A stretch of DNA of 36,592 nt from Streptomyces lonarensis (GTDB lineage: Bacteria > Actinomycetota > Actinomycetes > Streptomycetales > Streptomycetaceae). Below the pieces are notes generated by a model. That model worked only from the letters and a program-made list of their open reading frames with translations, was not told the origin of the DNA and did not search any database. Position numbers and translations under genes: made by a program. Every line of letters starts with the position of its first letter. Within the stretch, counting starts at the first letter, position 1. Below, piece by piece: positions 24,407 to 31,983 of this stretch. Where the stretch lies: positions 1 through 36,592 of the forward strand of contig NZ_JAAVJD010000028.1 in assembly GCF_012033735.1 (NCBI RefSeq). Reading direction: 5' to 3'.

Positions 24407-25903
24407 GTGCCCTCCATGAACGATCTCGTGCGCCAGCACACCACGCTCGACGAGAGCGACCTCGACTGGCTCCACCTGCTGGTGTCCGAGTGGCAGTTGC
24501 TGGCCGACCTCTCCTTCGCCGACCTCGTGCTCTGGCTGCCGACCGACGACGGGACGCGCTACGTCTCCGTCGCCCAGATGCGCCCCAACACCGGCCCCAC
24601 GTCGTACCAGAACGACATGGTCGGCCACCTGGTGCCCCGGGGACGCCGCCCGCTGCTGGACTCCGCCATCGACGAGGGCCGCATCGTGCGCGAGGGCGAC
24701 CCCGAGTGGCGGGAGGAGGTCCCGGTCCGGGTGGAGGCGATCCCCGTGCGGCGTGAGACCCGTGTCCTCGGCGTCATCGCCCGCAACACCAACCTGTTGA
24801 CCGTCCGCACGCCGAGCCGGCTGGAGCTGACGTACCTGCAGAGCGCCTCGGACCTCGCCCAGATGATCGCGGCGGGCAGCTTCCCGTTCCCGGGGCAGCA
24901 GGTGGGGATGGACCGCGCCCCGCGGGTCGGCGACGGCTTCCTCCGGCTGGACGCGGAGGGGACGGTCCAGTACGCCAGCCCCAACGCGCTCTCCGCCTAC
25001 CACCGGCTCGGCCTGGCCGTGGACCTGGTGGGGCTGCCGCTGGGGCCGACCACGGCCCAACTCGCCCCGACGAGGGGTCCGGTGGACGAGTCGCTGGTGA
25101 AGCTGGCCAGCGGCTACGCGCCCCGTGAGACGGAGATCGACGGCGGCGACTGCGTCATCCAGCTCCGCGCCATCCCGCTCAAGCCCAAGGGCGAGCGCAT
25201 CGGTTCACTGATCCTGCTCCGGGACGTGACGGAACTCCGCCGCCGCGAGCGGGAGCTGATCACCAAGGACGCCACCATCCGGGAGATCCACCACCGGGTG
25301 AAGAACAACCTGCAGACCGTCGCCGCGCTGCTCCGACTGCAGGCACGGCGCATCGCCCCGACCGCGGAGGGCGGGGCGCGCGAGGCGCTGGAGGAGGCGG
25401 TCCGCCGGGTCGGCTCCATCGCGATCGTCCACGAGACGCTCTCCCAGAACCTCGACGAGCGCGTCGAGTTCGACGAGATCACCGACCGGGTGTTCGGCAT
25501 GATGGCCGAGCTCTCCTCCGGCCGGGTGGCGATCCGGCGCACCGGCCGCTTCGGCATCCTCGACGCGGAGACGGCGACACCGCTGTCGATGGTGCTGACG
25601 GAGGTGCTCCAGAACGCCCTGGAGCACGCCTACGGACCGGGGGACACCGGCACGGTGGAGGTCGCGGCCTCCCGCACCGAGCCGGACCGGGTGCGCGGCG
25701 CCGGGCGGCTGCTGGTCACCGTCGAGGACGACGGCCGGGGCCTGCCCGAGGGGTTCGACCTCGCGGGGACCTCCAGCCTGGGCCTGCAGATCGTGCGCAC
25801 CCTGGTCGAGGGGGAGTTGGGCGGCCGCTTCGACATGCTGCCGGCGCCCTCCGGCGGGACGCGGGCCGTCTTCGACCTGCCGCTCGACGCCGCCAAGCGC
25901 TGA
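24407..25903 (+). CDS. PdtaS-type sensor histidine kinase
   Basis: The 498-residue cytoplasmic kinase has a GAF-like N-terminal domain (about 1-155), a PAS domain (about 170-280, FLRLDAEGTVQYASPNALSAYHRLG, ending ILLRDVTELRRRE), and a HisKA_2 phosphoacceptor box IREIHHRVKNNLQTV with the phosphorylated His at 295-296. The HATPase domain has TEVLQNALEHAY (N box), VEDDGRGLPEGFD and LGLQIVRTL. This is the layout of mycobacterial PdtaS, which phosphorylates the ANTAR-type RNA-binding regulator PdtaR. No response regulator is adjacent, also as in mycobacteria. No membrane helix is present. The GTG start fits a leaderless promoter; ATG 24416 is the alternative. Confidence 0.92.
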   Translation: MPSMNDLVRQHTTLDESDLDWLHLLVSEWQLLADLSFADLVLWLPTDDGTRYVSVAQMRPNTGPTSYQNDMVGHLVPRGRRPLLDSAIDEGRIVREGDPEWREEVPVRVEAIPVRRETRVLGVIARNTNLLTVRTPSRLELTYLQSASDLAQMIAAGSFPFPGQQVGMDRAPRVGDGFLRLDAEGTVQYASPNALSAYHRLGLAVDLVGLPLGPTTAQLAPTRGPVDESLVKLASGYAPRETEIDGGDCVIQLRAIPLKPKGERIGSLILLRDVTELRRRERELITKDATIREIHHRVKNNLQTVAALLRLQARRIAPTAEGGAREALEEAVRRVGSIAIVHETLSQNLDERVEFDEITDRVFGMMAELSSGRVAIRRTGRFGILDAETATPLSMVLTEVLQNALEHAYGPGDTGTVEVAASRTEPDRVRGAGRLLVTVEDDGRGLPEGFDLAGTSSLGLQIVRTLVEGELGGRFDMLPAPSGGTRAVFDLPLDAAKR

Positions 25904-26463
25904 CCGCCCCGGCCGGGCACCGCTCGGGCGGTGGCGCGGTGCGGTGTTCGGCCGTGAATTCACCGATCGGCCGTTCTTCGGAACAGTGTCCAGGGCGTCG
26001 CAATGTGTCGCACCCGTACGCATGTCTGTTTCGGATAAAGCACCACGCACCGCGATTACGCGCTGACCGGAGTTCGTATACCGCTCGACAATCCGACCGT
26101 TCGGACGGGCGCGGTAATACACGCGGGAGCGGGGGCGTGCGCTCTCCTCGGCGCAGCTGACCGGAACGGGTGACGCCGCGTCAACTCGATGTGACGCCAG
26201 GGCCCGACGCCCCGGTTCGAGCCCGGGGCCGGACGCCGGGGCGGCCCCGGGGGCCTGCCGCCCGCCGCCCGCCTGCGGGGGTGAGGTCGCCCCATGGGAA
26301 CGCCGAAGCCCCGGACCGCAGGGCGTGCGGTCCGGGGCCGGTGGCGTGACGCGGGTCCCGGTGGTGGCCGGTGACCGTCGTCCAGTCTTGGGTGATACGT
26401 ACAGCGCGGACGCTGCGTGCTGCGGCTCGGGGCAGCGGGGGCGTTCGGCCGGGGCCGACAGCG
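25904..26463. other. 560-bp region between the sensor kinase and wblE (convergent)
   Basis: No recognisable gene on either strand. The part 25950-26120 is less GC-rich than the coding sequence around it. The terminator at 26308-26338 serves one or both convergent genes. Confidence 0.5.
26308..26338. terminator. Terminator between the sensor kinase and wblE
   Basis: A perfect 13-bp stem (GCCCCGGACCGCA with its complement) with loop GGGCG, between convergent genes. Confidence 0.75.
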
Positions 26464-26721
26464 TCAGGCGTTGGCCTTGCGGGCACGGTTGCGGGCGGCG
26501 CGGCGCTTCATCGCACGGCGCTCGTCCTCGCTCAGCCCGCCCCAGACGCCGGAGTCCTGGCCGGACTCAAGCGCCCACTGAAGGCACTGCTCCATGACGG
26601 GGCACCGCCGGCAGACAGCCTTGGCTTCCTCGATCTGCAGCAGCGCAGGACCGGTGTTGCCGATGGGGAAGAAGAGCTCGGGGTCTTCCTCGCGGCAAAC
26701 GGCGTTGTGACGCCAGTCCAT
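26464..26721 (-). CDS. wblE: WhiB-family iron-sulfur regulator WblE (WhiB1 orthologue)
   Basis: The 85-residue [4Fe-4S] protein has Cys9, Cys37, Cys40 and Cys46 (C...CRRC...C), the turn GVWGG (58-62) and a basic C-terminal tail (RRAMKRRAARNRARKANA) that binds DNA. It reads as WblE/WhiB1 over its whole length. In mycobacteria WhiB1 is essential, senses NO through its cluster and binds the primary sigma factor; the same role is inferred here. ATG 26721 has AGGAGATGGAG upstream. A Crp-type site lies about 44 bp before the start. Confidence 0.95.
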   Translation of the reverse strand: MDWRHNAVCREEDPELFFPIGNTGPALLQIEEAKAVCRRCPVMEQCLQWALESGQDSGVWGGLSEDERRAMKRRAARNRARKANA

Positions 26722-26764
26722 GTCTGCTCCATCTCCTGCGGGTTGCAGTAACGTTGCTTGTGAA

Positions 26765-26780
26765 TGTGAACGCTTTCACG
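26765..26780 (-). promoter_or_regulatory. Crp-type binding site upstream of wblE
   Basis: TGTGAACGCTTTCACG on the plus strand matches TGTGA-N6-TCACA at nine of ten positions. It lies 44 bp upstream of the wblE ATG. In Mycobacterium tuberculosis whiB1 is controlled by the cAMP receptor protein Rv3676, so a conserved link is plausible. Confidence 0.5.
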
Positions 26781-26916
26781 AATCCCCTCGGAGGGCAAGA
26801 AGATCTGGAAGATCAGTCTCCGGGAGGGTTCGTGTCGTTCCCCACACTCGGGCGGGGAATCAGGGCGAATCGGTCTGACATGAGGCCGGTGTGTCGGCTG
26901 TCGCGATCGCCATGTA

Positions 26917-26948
26917 GAGGTTCGCAAACCTCGACGGTTGATACAACC
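26917..26948. promoter_or_regulatory. Two adjacent dyads upstream of wblE
   Basis: GAGGTTCGCAAACCTC (26917-26932, six-base arms) is followed four bases later by GGTTGATACAACC (26936-26948, five-base arms). They may be regulator sites; the binding factor is unknown. Confidence 0.4.
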
Positions 26949-27059
26949 CCTTCCGGAAAGTTTTTTTTGAATCCTTGGTGTCGGTTAGCTCACAGCCCTA
27001 CTTCTCCTGGGTGGGGACTGGCCTAAACGTTCGACTGAAAGGATTTTCCGGGGATCGAC

Positions 27060-28028
27060 TCACACAATCACACGCAGTGCATGGGGTACGCCTGTGAAGT
27101 CCACGCTGGTTCGCAGTCCGAGGTGGTCACCGTCCAGCTGAAACGGCAATGGCACCTGCGAATGCAAGGTGAACTCGCTGACGTCGTGGAGCGAGGCCAC
27201 GTGCTTGCCGTGCGGGCCCCGCTCCGGGGTGGAGCGCAGCAGCTGGGTGCCGTAACGGGTGACGGCGGCGGAGGACAGCTTGGAGAGCGCCAGCACGTCG
27301 AGCGCGGTGTCGAAGGAGGTGCCGGGCACCGCGTACACCGGCTTGTTGCCCAGGTAGGTCCAGGGAGCGGTGTTGCAGACTATCGACACCACCAACTCCT
27401 CGATCGGCGCCCGGTCGGGCCGGGAGAGGGTGATGGTGCCGCGCGAGCGGCGGGGGTCGTGCACGAAGTGGCTGAGCACCTGCCGCATGTAGAGCGCGTG
27501 CGTGGACCGCTTGCCGCGCTCGCGCTCCCGCTCCACCCGGCCGATGACCCCCGCGTCGAAGCCGAGTCCGGCGCAGAACGTGAACCACCGCCCCGGGACC
27601 TCCGCGTCCGCGCTGCCCGGCGTGCCCGCCGCGTGGCCGAGGCCGATCGTCCGCTCGCTGCCGGACTCCAGTGCCGACAGCAGCGCCCCGGTCGCCTCCA
27701 CGGCGTCGTTGGGGAGACCCAGCGCCCGCGCGAAGACATTGGTCGAACCACCGGGGACCACCGCCAGCCGGGGCAGCGACCCGACGTCCGGGCCGTGGGA
27801 GAGCAGGCCGTTGACGACCTCGTTCACGGTGCCGTCGCCGCCCAGCGCGATGACCAGCTCGGCCGAGCCCTCCTCCACCGCCCGCCGTGCCAGCATCCGG
27901 GCGTGGCCGCGGTGCTCGGTGGCGGCGACCTCCAACTTCAGGTCGTTGGCGAGCGCGTGGCCGATGACGTCGAGGGTCCGCGCGCTGGTGGTGGTGGCTG
28001 CCGGGTTGACCACGAGGAGTGCGCGCAT
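27060..28028 (-). CDS. Diacylglycerol kinase family lipid kinase
   Basis: The 322-residue protein belongs to the DAGK/YegS/sphingosine-kinase family, which phosphorylates membrane diacylglycerol or related lipids with ATP. The nucleotide loop LGGDGTVNEVVNG is at 62-74, followed by PGGSTNVFARALGLP (92-106). The C-terminal beta-sandwich domain holds FCAGLGFDAGVIGRVE and PFQLDGDHLG, which carries the conserved late Asp-Gly-Asp. The ATG at 28028 is seven bases after TACGCT on the minus strand, so it is probably leaderless. It is divergent from the small membrane protein gene. Confidence 0.92.
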   Translation of the reverse strand: MRALLVVNPAATTTSARTLDVIGHALANDLKLEVAATEHRGHARMLARRAVEEGSAELVIALGGDGTVNEVVNGLLSHGPDVGSLPRLAVVPGGSTNVFARALGLPNDAVEATGALLSALESGSERTIGLGHAAGTPGSADAEVPGRWFTFCAGLGFDAGVIGRVERERERGKRSTHALYMRQVLSHFVHDPRRSRGTITLSRPDRAPIEELVVSIVCNTAPWTYLGNKPVYAVPGTSFDTALDVLALSKLSSAAVTRYGTQLLRSTPERGPHGKHVASLHDVSEFTLHSQVPLPFQLDGDHLGLRTSVDFTGVPHALRVIV

Positions 28029-28035
28029 GGGGTGC

Positions 28036-28100
28036 AGCGTACCCACCGGCGGGACCCGGCGGGCCGGACGGGGCCGCACGGCCGCGGGGGCCGCTACCCT
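28036..28100. promoter_or_regulatory. Divergent pair of leaderless promoters
   Basis: TACGCT on the minus strand (28041-28036) precedes the lipid kinase ATG by seven bases. TACCCT on the plus strand (28095-28100) precedes the GTG of the membrane protein by six. The two genes share a 78-bp intergenic region. Confidence 0.55.
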
Positions 28101-28106
28101 GGCCGG

Positions 28107-28652
28107 GTGAGCGAGAAGCCGACCCCCGCAGCCCGGAACGCCGGCCCCGGCGACGGCCCCGGGCCGACCGCCGACGCCGACCCCGGGGCGAGGGCGGTGC
28201 CGCCTGCCCCCGGCGAGCGGCCGACCCGGATCACCGTGGCCGCAGCCCTCAGCGGCCTCCAGGGCGCGGCCATCGCCGTCTGGGGCGCGACGATGCTGCT
28301 CCTCACCTTCACCGGCGACCCGGACGGTCTGGTGCAGGCGCTCACGGGCGCCGTCACCGTCCTGGCCCTCGCGGTGCTGCCGCTCGCCGCCGGCCACGGC
28401 CTGTGGCGGTTGCGCCGCTGGAGCCGCGGCCCCGCCGTGCTGACGCAGATGCTGGCGCTGCCGGCGGCCTGGTACATGGTGCAGACCGGTGGCGGCTGGC
28501 TGGTCGCCGCGGTGCCGCTCGCGGTGACCGCGGCCGTGATCCTCGGCTGCCTGATGTCGCCCGCGGCGGCGGAGGCGCTCGGCGTGACACCGCCCGGCAC
28601 GGCGGCGGCCGGGGAGCCCGGTGGCGCCGCCGACCGCGCCGACCGCGACTGA
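28107..28652 (+). CDS. Small integral membrane protein, unknown function
   Basis: The 181-residue protein has a Pro/Ala-rich cytoplasmic N-terminus (about 40 residues), then four hydrophobic helices: about 43-66 (ITVAAALSGLQGAAIAVWGATMLL), 75-98, 106-126 and 128-147. A charged C-terminal tail follows. The loop GLWRLRRWSRGP between helices 2 and 3 is basic, placing it inside. No catalytic motif is seen. The leaderless GTG start fits the promoter. A strong terminator separates it from convergent sigH. Confidence 0.85.
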   Translation: MSEKPTPAARNAGPGDGPGPTADADPGARAVPPAPGERPTRITVAAALSGLQGAAIAVWGATMLLLTFTGDPDGLVQALTGAVTVLALAVLPLAAGHGLWRLRRWSRGPAVLTQMLALPAAWYMVQTGGGWLVAAVPLAVTAAVILGCLMSPAAAEALGVTPPGTAAAGEPGGAADRADRD

Positions 28653-28681
28653 GCACCGCGGGCGGGGACGGCCCGCAACGA

Positions 28682-28723
28682 GACGGACGCCGTCGGGACC
28701 GAAGGGTCCCGACGGCGTCCGTC
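28682..28723. terminator. Bidirectional terminator between the membrane protein gene and sigH
   Basis: A 19-bp perfect stem (28682-28700 with 28705-28723) with loop GAAG, between convergent stops at 28652 and 28752. Confidence 0.9.
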
Positions 28724-28751
28724 GTGCGCGGCGCGGTCGCCCGCGGCGCTC

Positions 28752-29660
28752 TCACTCCTCCACGAGCAGGCGCTCCCGCAGCTGTGCCAGGGTGCGTGCC
28801 AGCAGCCGGGAGACGTGCATCTGGGAGATGCCCACCTCCTGGGCGATCTGCGACTGCGTCATGTTGCCGAAGAACCGCAGCAGCAGGATCTTCTTCTCGC
28901 GCGGCGGCAGCTCCTCCAGCAGTGGTTTCAGCGACTCGCGGTACTCCACACCCTCCAGGGCGTCGTCCTCCGCCCCGAGGGTGTCCGCGACCGCCGGCGA
29001 CTCGTCGTCGGTGTCGGGGACGTCGAGCGAGAGGGTCGAGTAGGCGTTGGCCGACTCCAGCCCCTCCAGCACGTCCTCCTCGGAGATGGCCAGCCGCTGC
29101 GCGAGTTCGTGCACCGTGGGCGCGCGCCCGTGCTGCTGCGAGAGCTCCGCGGTGGCCGTGGACAGCGACAGCCGCAGCTCCTGGAGCCGCCGCGGCACGC
29201 GCACCGCCCAGCCCTTGTCGCGGAAGTGGCGCTTGATCTCGCCGACCACCGTGGGGGTCGCGTAGGTGGAGAACTCCACCCCGCGCTCGGGGTCGAAGCG
29301 GTCCACCGACTTGATGAGCCCGATGGTGGCGACCTGGGTCAGGTCGTCCAGCGGCTCGCCGCGGTTGCGGAACCGCCGGGCCAGGTGCTCGACCAGCGGC
29401 AGGTGCATCCGCACCAGGCTGTTGCGCAGCTCGGCGTAGTCGGCGCCGTCCGGCGGCAGCTTGCGCAGCTCGACGAAGAGGTCCCGCGCGGCACCCCGGT
29501 CCGCCGGCCCGGGGACGGCGCGGCGCAGCGGCGCCTGCTCCGGCAGGGCGGCGGTCGTGGCGACCGCGTGCTCGGCCCCGCTCTCCTGCGGCAGGGCCGC
29601 GGGTTCTGCGTTGGTCACTTCGACCCCCTCGTCCGGTGACGCTCCGGAAGTTCCGGTCAC
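28752..29660 (-). CDS. sigH: SigB/SigF-type stress sigma factor, SigH
   Basis: This 302-residue group 3 sigma factor has a 70-residue low-complexity N-terminus. Region 2 is at about 80-150 (DLTQVATIGLIKSVDRFDPERGVEFSTYATPTVVGEIKRHFRDKGW), region 3 at 153-205 and region 4 at 245-300 (FFGNMTQSQIAQEVGISQMHVSRLLART). It resembles the SigB/SigF/SigH group that controls osmotic and developmental stress genes. The neighbours (wblE, lipid kinase, membrane protein, anti-sigma gene) match the S. coelicolor sigH locus. GTG 29660 overlaps the anti-sigma stop (GTGA); a second GTG at codon 15 could give a shorter form, as multiple SigH forms are known. Confidence 0.9.
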   Translation of the reverse strand: MTGTSGASPDEGVEVTNAEPAALPQESGAEHAVATTAALPEQAPLRRAVPGPADRGAARDLFVELRKLPPDGADYAELRNSLVRMHLPLVEHLARRFRNRGEPLDDLTQVATIGLIKSVDRFDPERGVEFSTYATPTVVGEIKRHFRDKGWAVRVPRRLQELRLSLSTATAELSQQHGRAPTVHELAQRLAISEEDVLEGLESANAYSTLSLDVPDTDDESPAVADTLGAEDDALEGVEYRESLKPLLEELPPREKKILLLRFFGNMTQSQIAQEVGISQMHVSRLLARTLAQLRERLLVEE

Positions 29661-30070
29661 GGCGCTCCGGGCGCCGCGCCGCGCTTCTTGTGCAGACTGA
29701 TGCTCACGGTTCGGTCGTCGGCGACGGAGGACTCCACCTCGCCCGCCAGCGCCGTCAGGACCGTCCACGCGAAGGTGTCGCGCTCGGGGGCGTTGCCCTC
29801 CGTGGTCGGCGCGGAGACGGTGACCCGCAGCGAGTCGCCGACGAGGGTGAAGACGCACGCCAGGGTCGACCCGGGGGCCGCCTGCTGGAGCAGGATGGCG
29901 CAGGCCTCGTCGACCGCGATGCGCAGGTCCTCGATCTCGTCGAGGGTGAAGTCCAGGCGTGCGGCGAGGCCGGCCGTGGCCGTGCGCAGCACCGACAGAT
30001 ACGCCCCGGCCGCGGGCAGCCGGACTTCGACGAAGTCCTGCGCTCCGGGCTCACCTGGAATCTCGGACAC
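29657..30070 (-). CDS. prsH: Anti-sigma factor PrsH/UshX (RsbW-like kinase)
   Basis: The 137-residue protein has a single GHKL ATPase fold of the RsbW type: LRIAVDEACAILLQQ as the N-box helix (49-63), then a beta sheet with LRVTVSAPTT and a C-terminal DDRTVSISLHKKRG. It should bind and hold SigH and be released by an anti-anti-sigma factor such as BldG, which is encoded elsewhere. GTG 30070 has GGAGG five bases upstream; an ATG at 30082 is in frame but lies before that ribosome site. It overlaps sigH by four bases, so sigma and anti-sigma factor are coupled. Confidence 0.88.
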   Translation of the reverse strand: MSEIPGEPGAQDFVEVRLPAAGAYLSVLRTATAGLAARLDFTLDEIEDLRIAVDEACAILLQQAAPGSTLACVFTLVGDSLRVTVSAPTTEGNAPERDTFAWTVLTALAGEVESSVADDRTVSISLHKKRGAAPGAP

Positions 30071-30248
30071 CCTCACCTCCATGGGTGGCTCACACACGAG
30101 CGGTGCGGGCGTCCTGGGTTGACGCCCGTCGTTGCGCCGGGCCCCGCACGGGGCGGGTCCGGCGGCGACCGCGCCGCCACCGGGCGGCGCGCTCGCGCTA
30201 TCACAGATGGTAGTCCATGGAGTGCGGGCGACCGCCGGGAGCCGATGA

Positions 30249-31223
30249 TCAAATACCACTGGCGGGCGTGGAGTTGTCCAGGTCAGGCGCGCGCGGGTCC
30301 TCGGGCCGCCCCGTCACCACCGCTGCCAGTACCGTGCCGGGGGCGACGGAGCCCCGGCGGGTCAGCTCCGCCAGGGCGTACAGCAGCTTCGCGACGTAGC
30401 AGTGCTCGACCGGGACACCGTGCCGGTCGGCGAAGTCGGCCGCGAACGCCAGCAGCGCGGGCGGGGTCCGCCCGTACCCGCCGTGCTCGAACCCGGTCGC
30501 CAGCTCCCAGCGCCCGCGCGGCCCGCCGAAGGCCGCCTCCTGGAACCGTCGCACCGCGTCGCCGAGTGTGGGGTCCCGCACCACCGGCACTCCCAGAACC
30601 CGCTGGTCGGGGGCGAGCCCCGCGGCGACTCCGGCCAGCGTCCCCGCCGTGCCGCAGGGCAGCGCCACCACGTCGGGGCGGGGGTGCGCGGCGGCGAGCT
30701 CCCGGCCGAGTTCCGCGCAGCTGCTGACGGCGAGCGGGTCGCTGCCGCCCTCGGGCACCAGCCGTGCGGGGCCGAAACGCTCCCGCACGGCGCGGGCGAA
30801 GGCGGCGTCGTGGCGGGTGCGGTACTCGGCGCGGGAGACGAAGTGCAGCCGCATCCCGTCCGCGGCGCAGCGTGCCAGGGACGGGTTGAGCGGCCGCCCG
30901 GCCAGTTCGTCGCCCCGCACGATGCCGACGGTGCGCAGCCCGAGTGGCCGGCCTGCCGCGGCGAGCGCCCGCAGGTGGTTGGAGTAGGCGCCGCCCACCG
31001 TCACCACCGTCCCGGTGCCCTCGACGAGCGCCGCGCGCAGGTGCGGGGTCAGCTTGCGCCACTTGTTGCCGATGACCCGGGGGTGGACCAGGTCGTCCCG
31101 CTTGAGGAGCAGCCGGACGCCGCGGGCGGTGAACCGCTCGTCGTCGATCTCCTGCAGCGGGGAGGGCAGCCGCGCGGGGCCGAGCGCGGCGAGGGGGTCG
31201 GAGCCTTCCGGCGGGTTGGTCAC
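30249..31223 (-). CDS. PLP-dependent ACC deaminase / D-cysteine desulfhydrase family enzyme
   Basis: The 324-residue fold-type II PLP enzyme has the cofactor lysine in GNKWRKL (Lys54), following LLKRDDLVHPRVI. GGAYSNHLRALAAA and the phosphate-binding glycine stretch PCGTAGTLAGV follow. Relatives deaminate 1-aminocyclopropane-1-carboxylate or desulfurise D-cysteine; the two activities cannot be separated from sequence read by eye. A Gly-rich loop (FGGPRGRWELATGFEHGGYG) in the second half is part of the active-site lid. The GTG at 31223 is preceded six bases upstream by CACAAT on the minus strand, so it may be leaderless. The last residues (after GRPEDPRAP) are variable. Confidence 0.87.
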   Translation of the reverse strand: MTNPPEGSDPLAALGPARLPSPLQEIDDERFTARGVRLLLKRDDLVHPRVIGNKWRKLTPHLRAALVEGTGTVVTVGGAYSNHLRALAAAGRPLGLRTVGIVRGDELAGRPLNPSLARCAADGMRLHFVSRAEYRTRHDAAFARAVRERFGPARLVPEGGSDPLAVSSCAELGRELAAAHPRPDVVALPCGTAGTLAGVAAGLAPDQRVLGVPVVRDPTLGDAVRRFQEAAFGGPRGRWELATGFEHGGYGRTPPALLAFAADFADRHGVPVEHCYVAKLLYALAELTRRGSVAPGTVLAAVVTGRPEDPRAPDLDNSTPASGI

Positions 31224-31257
31224 CCGCTCATTGTGCGGGCCGGGCGCCGCGCCGGTG

Positions 31258-31650
31258 TCAGAGGGAGAAGCCGTCCAGCCAGGAGCCGCCGCCCCCGCCT
31301 CCGCCACCCTGGGGGAGCTGTGTTCCGCCCCCGCCTCCGCTGCCCTGGGGGAGCTGCGGCTCGCCGCCGCCACCGTCCCGGGGCCCGCCGCCCTGGGACG
31401 CCCCGCCGGGCCCGGCGGCGGTGGTGAGGTGGCCGGCCGCGTCCACCGTGGTGCTCGCCCTGCTCGGGCGGCGGTTCCCGTCGGCCGCGGCCGTCCCGCC
31501 GGTGCCGCCGTCGGCGCGCGCCGCGCGCCGTCCGGGGAGCAGGCGCAGCAGCACCGCGAGGAAGAGGCGCAGCCGGCCGCGCGGGCGGTGTTCCCCGGGG
31601 GTCGCCGCGCCGGTCTGCTCGTCCCGGTCCGCGGCGCGTCGTTCTGCCAT
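31258..31650 (-). CDS. Small basic/Gly-rich hypothetical protein
   Basis: The 130-residue predicted protein has a charged N-terminus, a short hydrophobic segment (RLRLFLAVLLRLLPG, about 31-45) and a disordered Thr/Gly/Pro region. It ends with two copies of a repeat (QLPQGSGGGGG and QLPQGGGGGGG) and WLDGFSL. ATG 31650 has GAGGAG about ten bases upstream. It is 34 bases before the PLP enzyme gene on the same strand. No family is recognised; the low complexity makes the call less secure. Confidence 0.45.
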   Translation of the reverse strand: MAERRAADRDEQTGAATPGEHRPRGRLRLFLAVLLRLLPGRRAARADGGTGGTAAADGNRRPSRASTTVDAAGHLTTAAGPGGASQGGGPRDGGGGEPQLPQGSGGGGGTQLPQGGGGGGGGSWLDGFSL

Positions 31651-31788
31651 GGCGTCCGTCTCCTCGTCGGCGGCGGTGGTGCGGTCACCAGGGTCGCCGC
31701 TCCCGGGCCGGCGAGCCCCGGCACGGGCCGGTTTGTTGCGCTGCTGTTGCCCGTGGGGGACGAACGGAGGACGGTACCGCCGGTCCGG

Positions 31789-31804
31789 TGTCGGTCCGAT
31801 AACG
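31789..31804 (+). promoter_or_regulatory. Shared upstream element (copy 3), TGTCGGTCCGATAACG
   Basis: Identical to the copies at 16115 and 17724. It starts 41 bp before the -35 of the third transporter. Confidence 0.7.
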
Positions 31805-31829
31805 AGAACCGAAGCCCAGCGCACACCCG

Positions 31830-31858
31830 TTGACGCCCAGATAGGTCTAGGCCAAGCT
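31830..31858 (+). promoter_or_regulatory. Promoter of the third sugar transporter
   Basis: TTGACG (31830-31835) and CAAGCT (31853-31858) are 17 bp apart. The start is predicted near 31865. A dre overlaps the -10. Confidence 0.55.
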
Positions 31859-31879
31859 CGGGCTCTGGTCTACACCACT
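31841..31879 (+). promoter_or_regulatory. Two DasR operators (dre) in the third transporter promoter
   Basis: ATAGGTCTAGGCCAAG (31841-31856, 10 of 16) lies across the -10 as at dasA1. TCTGGTCTACACCACT (31864-31879, 14 of 16) lies at the start site. This argues for DasR control of the operon. Confidence 0.85.
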
Positions 31880-31983
31880 AGCGGGCCCGGAGCGGTCCCG
31901 GCTCCCGCGTGCCCGGACCGCCGCGTCGACGACTCACCGACGGCCCGGGCGGTGGCGCGGCGGCACCTTGTCGAGGAGGACGA

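Larger units (their letters stand above)
26722..27059. other. 338-bp low-GC regulatory region upstream of wblE and after the lipid kinase gene
   Basis: No gene. This is the least GC-rich stretch of the window and includes an 8-base T run (26963-26970). It holds the Crp-like site, two adjacent dyads and the end of the lipid kinase transcript. Confidence 0.55.
31651..31983 (+). other. 333-bp promoter region of the third sugar transporter
   Basis: It contains no gene. The right half carries the third copy of the shared element, a promoter, two dre sites and the ribosome site GAGGAGG. The left half holds the start region of the Gly-rich gene. Confidence 0.8.

Noticed and set aside
26024..26038. 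Possible fourth copy of the shared element (TGTTTCGGATAA near 26026)
   Set aside because: Only partial similarity, no TTGAC at the right distance and no dre follows.
26209..26229. tRNA-like T-arm (CCCGG-TTCGAGC-CCGGG)
   Set aside because: Upstream sequence cannot form a matching acceptor stem or a D/anticodon arm at the right distance, and the opposite strand lacks the GGTTC pattern.
26963..26970. T-run as an intrinsic terminator on the plus strand
   Set aside because: Only a very short stem precedes it and no plus-strand gene ends there.
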